Assembly (NCBI GenBank): GCA_964420605.1
Contig: CAYQUC010000003.1
Location: 33,919 to 97,918, forward strand
Source of the DNA: CAYQUC01 sp964420605
Lineage (GTDB): Bacteria > Pseudomonadota > Gammaproteobacteria > UBA6429 > Thiohalophilaceae
Direction: 5' to 3'
DNA length: 64,000 nucleotides
The notes below the pieces were generated by a model. It did not search any database. It worked only from the letters and a program-made list of their open reading frames with translations, and was not told where the DNA came from. This document shows positions 60,126 to 64,000 of this stretch, piece by piece (position 1 is the first letter of the stretch; each line of letters starts with the position of its first letter). The translations under genes were made by a program, and so were the position numbers.

Positions 60126-60530
60126 ATGACAAAACTTAAAGTCCTAGATTTACTTGAAGCCGTTCGGATGTACGAAAGAAAAATTAATTTAGCACTAACC
60201 TATTCTGGCTTACGAATACCGCAATTCAAAGTTATCGATTTCTTGGATAAATCCGGCAAAATCACAGTGTCGGATTTAAGTCGCCATATAAATGTAACTC
60301 GAGCAACAATCAGCGTATTAGTTAATGAATTAATAAAAGCCGATATAGTTGAAAGCATAAAAAACAAAACTGATAAACGATCATTTTATATTAAATTAAC
60401 CGAACGCGGAAAAACACGTTTAACAGTTGCCCGTACTGAAATCTCACTTGTAGAAGAAAATATATCAAATGGCCTATCTACGGATATTATTGAATGTTTA
60501 AATGATTTTTCCAGAATTATTCGTGATTAA
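60126..60530 (+). CDS. MarR-family regulator
   Basis: A 134-residue MarR-type winged-helix protein. The DNA-binding part is FKVIDFLDKSGKITVSDLSRHI, then VTRATISVLVNELIKAD and the wing KTDKRSFYIKLTERG. Length is typical. It has one short N-terminal dimerisation helix and no cysteine near the N-terminus, so redox sensing of OhrR type is unlikely. It is divergent from the DsrE2-like gene, with palindromes in the gap, so local repression of a sulfur gene is a fair guess. Confidence 0.9.
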   Translation: MTKLKVLDLLEAVRMYERKINLALTYSGLRIPQFKVIDFLDKSGKITVSDLSRHINVTRATISVLVNELIKADIVESIKNKTDKRSFYIKLTERGKTRLTVARTEISLVEENISNGLSTDIIECLNDFSRIIRD

Positions 60531-60828
60531 AACTTGATAAGTGCATCGGCGATACACTACCTCAAAATTTATGACCAAATATCGCTATATCGTGCAGCTA
60601 ATAATTATCGACATAATTAACTACACGGCAACTTAGATCAGTGATATTTAATTTAATTAAACTTTATTACACATTTACTTTTAATTCCTTGCTATTATCT
60701 ATATATATAAAAAAAAATAATAAAAATTTTAAAATAATAATTGCACTATTTTTATACATTGATCATACCTACCGGCTTGCACTTCATACCGAGGTTAAAT
60801 ACTTAATATTTAATACTATTTATCAAGA

Positions 60829-63744
60829 ATGACACGGAAAGTAAGCCTTAATAAACGTTTCAAAATCGTTGTTATTAGTGTTTCGACATTAATACTGATT
60901 GTGGTTGTCTATACCCAAATCATAGTCAATCGGACTGCATACCATTCACTACAGACCAACCACCATTCTCAACAATTAGAAGATAAAATTAAAACCATTA
61001 AATACTCCATACAAGAAATTGAACGCAACATTTACCAACAGACAATTCTTTCTGATAAGTCATTGAAACAATCGTTAATCGAAACCAGTGAAATATTAAA
61101 ACAGCAAATAGAATCCTTAAATACTTTGTGGAAAAATGTTAACTTTGTTAAGTCGCACTTGATAAAAATTTATCCTCATGAAAATAACTCCGACATCCTA
61201 ATTAATCAACTGCAAAACGGCACAAAAATATTACAACAACAAATTAAAGAGTTTTTAAAAATAACCGGATCAGTGCAGAAAAAATTTCCTGGTATGAAAT
61301 TATTAACTAAAAAATTATTACCTCTGAACCAAGAATTTATCGGACAAATTACAATTGCAATAGAAGTCAGTAAGACCTTTCAAAATGATCAAAACTATCA
61401 AGTTATTAGAACCCTACTGGAAAATACACGCTATGCGTGGGCGCAACAAATCAGTTATGCGCGTTTATTTGTAGCTAACAGGTTAGGTACTTTTGGTGAC
61501 CCCATTTCAAGCATGAAAGAAAACCGAGTAACTCGAAAAATATACCTTAAAATAATCAGAGATAATATAAACAAACTAAAAACGATGAATGCAGACACTT
61601 CATTGGAATTTCAATTATCAGATGCTATTACAAATATGTACGAAACCCTTCAATTGTATGAGCACTATTTCATTAAAGTTCAGCGAATTTATCTATCTGA
61701 CAACTGGCGCAATGACATAGCATTACTACAAGAACAGCTACGTCCTTCATTTTTAATATTGTGGGAAACGATTAACTTAATAGAGAATAAATTAAAATCC
61801 TACATTGACTATAACAACGTAATTACAAATCAAACAGTTAATCTTATTTCATATTTTATATGGATATTTACCTCCGTTATTTTAATTTTATTAATCAGTG
61901 GCTATTTCACCTTTAACCAGCTTATTCGAAAACCCATAAAGCGTGTAGCAAGCGCATTAAACTTAGTTGCTAAAGGAAAAACAGTTATCCAAGAAATACC
62001 AACTCATGCCAATGAAACAAAGATGTTGGTTAATGCTTTTAATAATATGCAGGCTCAAGTTATCTCACGACAAAATCGACTTGAGTCAATATTGGAAACT
62101 GCCGATGAAGGGATAATAACAATTGATGAATATGGTATAATAGAAACATTTAATACAGCAGCTCAAAAACTATTTGGGTATCATAGTTCAGAAATTTTCG
62201 GCAAGCCTATCTCGATGTTAATCTGTAGCTCGAATCATAATAAATTTAAAGAATTCCTTATTGAAAAATCTGCCGAAAACAAGTTGAATGTTCGTACTAA
62301 GGACAGAGAGATTAATGCTACAACCAAGAATGGTCGCGTATTTCCGTTATCTATGAAACTAAGCAAATTAATTGCTGATGAAAAAAAATTGTATACTATA
62401 TTAGTTGAAGATATTAGTGAACGCAAAGCCTTGTTAGAAAACTTACAACGAATTGCAGACCATGATTCCTTAACCGGCTTATATAATCGATTATATTTAA
62501 TGAATGAACTTGAGCGAATTACCGAACGTTCAAAACGTAATAATTCGGATAGTTTTGTTTTATTGTATATTGATTTAGATAACTTTAAATACATTAATGA
62601 TACGCTAGGGCATCTTGCAGGTGATCAACTTTTAATTGAAGTCACTGCCATTTTTTCTTCTAAATTACGCAACATTGATCTTATTGCCCGACTAGGAGGC
62701 GATGAATTCGCTGTCATACTGTATAATGTATCCAAAGAGTCCGCGCTAAAAATTGCCAATATATTACGTATTGCAATCCAAAATTATGTTTTCAATAAAA
62801 ACAAAAAATCCATTCAGATCGGTTGCTCCATTGGAGTAGCACCTCTTGATAACACCGTTTTAAATAAAGAAGATCTACTTTCTCGAGCTGATTTCGCTTG
62901 TAAAACAGCTAAAAATTCTGGTCGAAATAAAATACATAGTTACACTCATACAGAAAAACAACAACGGCTTACGTTATCCAACGAATTTAGCTGGATGAAA
63001 AAAATAAAAGATGCAATAAAACAAAATCGTTTTTTTATAACTAAACAACCAATTTATGATATAAAAAATAAGTGCATTGCCAAATATGAAATCTTACTGC
63101 GTATGCTTGATGTCAATGGTCAAATAATTATGCCGTCGGCATTTGTAAATCAAGCCGAGCGTTTTGGTTTAACTAGAGAAATTGATATTTGGGTTGTAAA
63201 ACATGCTCTTTTGGATCTGGCTAATTACAACAAAAACAATCAGCATCCGGTGTCATATTCCATTAACTTATCTGCTAATTTTTTTGAAAACAATAACCTA
63301 ATTAATTGTATTAAATATGAAATTGAAAAAAACAAAATAAAACCGTCATTACTAACATTTGAAATCACCGAAATTTCAGCTATGACTGAACTCGGACTGA
63401 CCGTTAGCTTTATCGAGAACCTACGAAAAATAGGCTGTAAAATTGCGTTAGATAATTTTGGTGTTGGTTATTCTTCATTTTCTTACTTAAAAGAAATCCC
63501 CGTTGACTACGTTAAAATTGATGGCTCGTTTATCCGAAACATTACCCACAACGATGTAAGTTTTACGGTGGTTAAATCCATGAATGATATATCACATGTG
63601 ATGAATAAAAAAACCATGGCTGACTATGCCGAGGATCAAAAATGCCTAACGCTATTAACTAAGATTGGAGTAGATTATGTTCAAGGCGCTTACATAGAAA
63701 AACTGGCCAAACAAGAATTAGAAACCGAATTGACTGTAAGCTAA
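60829..63744 (+). CDS. Membrane PAS-GGDEF-EAL cyclic di-GMP protein
   Basis: A 971-residue signalling protein. Membrane segments at about 11-31 and 345-365 enclose a long, helical periplasmic sensor region (about 35-340). A HAMP-like linker, then a PAS domain (about 420-530, ESILETADEGIITIDEYG), a GGDEF domain with intact GGDEF at 623-627 and an I-site RNID, and an EAL domain whose signature is E-I-L at 754-756 (YEILLR). The later ITEISAM and DNFGVGYSSFSYL motifs are near consensus, with Asn in place of the second Asp in DDFG, which may weaken hydrolysis. So synthesis is likely; hydrolysis is uncertain. The 298-nt gap before it is very AT-rich without recognisable genes. Confidence 0.92.
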   Translation: MTRKVSLNKRFKIVVISVSTLILIVVVYTQIIVNRTAYHSLQTNHHSQQLEDKIKTIKYSIQEIERNIYQQTILSDKSLKQSLIETSEILKQQIESLNTLWKNVNFVKSHLIKIYPHENNSDILINQLQNGTKILQQQIKEFLKITGSVQKKFPGMKLLTKKLLPLNQEFIGQITIAIEVSKTFQNDQNYQVIRTLLENTRYAWAQQISYARLFVANRLGTFGDPISSMKENRVTRKIYLKIIRDNINKLKTMNADTSLEFQLSDAITNMYETLQLYEHYFIKVQRIYLSDNWRNDIALLQEQLRPSFLILWETINLIENKLKSYIDYNNVITNQTVNLISYFIWIFTSVILILLISGYFTFNQLIRKPIKRVASALNLVAKGKTVIQEIPTHANETKMLVNAFNNMQAQVISRQNRLESILETADEGIITIDEYGIIETFNTAAQKLFGYHSSEIFGKPISMLICSSNHNKFKEFLIEKSAENKLNVRTKDREINATTKNGRVFPLSMKLSKLIADEKKLYTILVEDISERKALLENLQRIADHDSLTGLYNRLYLMNELERITERSKRNNSDSFVLLYIDLDNFKYINDTLGHLAGDQLLIEVTAIFSSKLRNIDLIARLGGDEFAVILYNVSKESALKIANILRIAIQNYVFNKNKKSIQIGCSIGVAPLDNTVLNKEDLLSRADFACKTAKNSGRNKIHSYTHTEKQQRLTLSNEFSWMKKIKDAIKQNRFFITKQPIYDIKNKCIAKYEILLRMLDVNGQIIMPSAFVNQAERFGLTREIDIWVVKHALLDLANYNKNNQHPVSYSINLSANFFENNNLINCIKYEIEKNKIKPSLLTFEITEISAMTELGLTVSFIENLRKIGCKIALDNFGVGYSSFSYLKEIPVDYVKIDGSFIRNITHNDVSFTVVKSMNDISHVMNKKTMADYAEDQKCLTLLTKIGVDYVQGAYIEKLAKQELETELTVS

Positions 63745-63914
63745 TACTCTGTTTAATTTATCACTGCTGTCGCGTTAACTTTCGAGCAAGCCCAAAAGTA
63801 AGATTTCACTTGTTTCAGTTCTAATGACAATTAACTGTAGTTACACGTATACATAGTTTAATTTTTTCTAAGTCACTTTGAACTTGAGGTACGAAAAGTA
63901 CTAGAACTAAAGTC
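63745..63914. other. Region downstream of the large GGDEF-EAL gene with imperfect hairpin
   Basis: Between about 63874 and 63914 the ends ACTTT...GGTAC and GTACT...AAAGT can pair to an imperfect hairpin, and the motif GAACT recurs. It leads directly into repeat copy C. No gene is seen. Confidence 0.35.
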
Positions 63915-64000
63915 ACCCCGATTTCAAGTTACTACTGAGTCACTTAAAAAGAATACCACTAAGGCATCGTTAGAAAAAGTAACGAGTCTTAGTTTGGCTA
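63915..64000. repeat. Dispersed noncoding repeat, copy C, cut by the window edge
   Basis: It contains ACCCCGATTTCAAG (compare copies A and B), then a near-exact match to 9384-9407 at 63928-63951, about 28 nt without counterpart, and GTAACGAGTCTTAGTTTGGCT that aligns to 9407-9428. The 70-nt core would be expected just beyond the window end. Confidence 0.65.

Noticed and set aside
60641..60832. 63-codon frame whose stop overlaps the start of the GGDEF-EAL gene (ATGA)
   Set aside because: The overlap is attractive, but the peptide is low-complexity and very AT-driven, and I see no ribosome site. Left as unlikely.
1..64000. CRISPR array, prophage, insertion-sequence transposase, rRNA or tRNA genes
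   Set aside because: I looked for spaced direct repeats, transposase-like proteins and tRNA-like ends and found none in this window.

Overview
The window reads as a chromosomal segment of an AT-rich gammaproteobacterium (base composition judged by eye, not computed). Supporting signs are YbiT-type ABC-F ATPase, PurT, RecQ, YchJ-like, YcgN-like, SprT-like, MipA/OmpV-like and YeeE/YedE proteins, and several outer-membrane and lipoprotein genes. A DsrE2-like protein, the YeeE/YedE pair and many c-type cytochromes fit a facultatively anaerobic, possibly sulfur-metabolising respirer. I would not name a genus. I see no rRNA, tRNA, CRISPR array, phage or transposase gene.

Region 1-17905 is the most interesting part. 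It holds a parvulin prolyl isomerase, a tetraheme doubled-CXXCH cytochrome resembling OmcE, an NHL beta-propeller lipoprotein, two triheme cytochromes, a TlpA-like thioredoxin, a Sel1-repeat protein, a small cytochrome and two paralogous Reg_prop beta-propellers. A seven-gene minus-strand operon (17684 down to 9511) follows: a small exported protein, a 1482-residue TPR protein, a TPR lipoprotein, a 102-residue membrane-anchored protein, an AgmX/PglI (TonB-like) transducer, a CcsA-type haem-handling protein and a membrane TPR protein. FNR/CRP-type boxes precede its transcription units, from perfect to degenerate, two of them 21 nt upstream of a good -10 hexamer. I propose that this is an anaerobically induced extracellular electron-transfer module, possibly one that builds OmcE-like cytochrome filaments. 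The domain assignments are well supported; the nanowire function is inference.

Region 18092-26342 carries a stand-alone ParA ATPase and MerR regulator, an HD-GYP protein, an outer-membrane protein, a PQQ-type sugar dehydrogenase, a SpoIIE-type phosphatase and a GGDEF-EAL protein: a signalling-rich block all on the minus strand. Region 26554-33845 holds a YchJ-like SEC-C protein, a transporter/universal-stress-protein operon, an AraC-GyrI regulator, an MscS channel and two unknown proteins.

Region 34129-45664 is mostly ordinary metabolism and regulation: a SpeE-like methyltransferase, TetR with an old yellow enzyme, YeeE/YedE, YcgN-like, a PDC-sensor-like protein, PurT, an ArsR/SRPBCC pair with a striking 38-bp palindromic operator over the ArsR start codon, SprT, an FHA protein, a cold-shock protein and YbiT.

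Region 46083-64000 has an exported OB-fold protein, RecQ, an HDOD protein, an AddA/AddB-like pair, a frameshifted response-regulator remnant, a pirin, a DUF1289 protein, a MipA-like porin, a divergent DsrE2/MarR pair and a large PAS-GGDEF-EAL protein. A dispersed noncoding repeat occurs downstream of genes at about 9384-9496, 59180-59249 and, cut by the window edge, 63915-64000.
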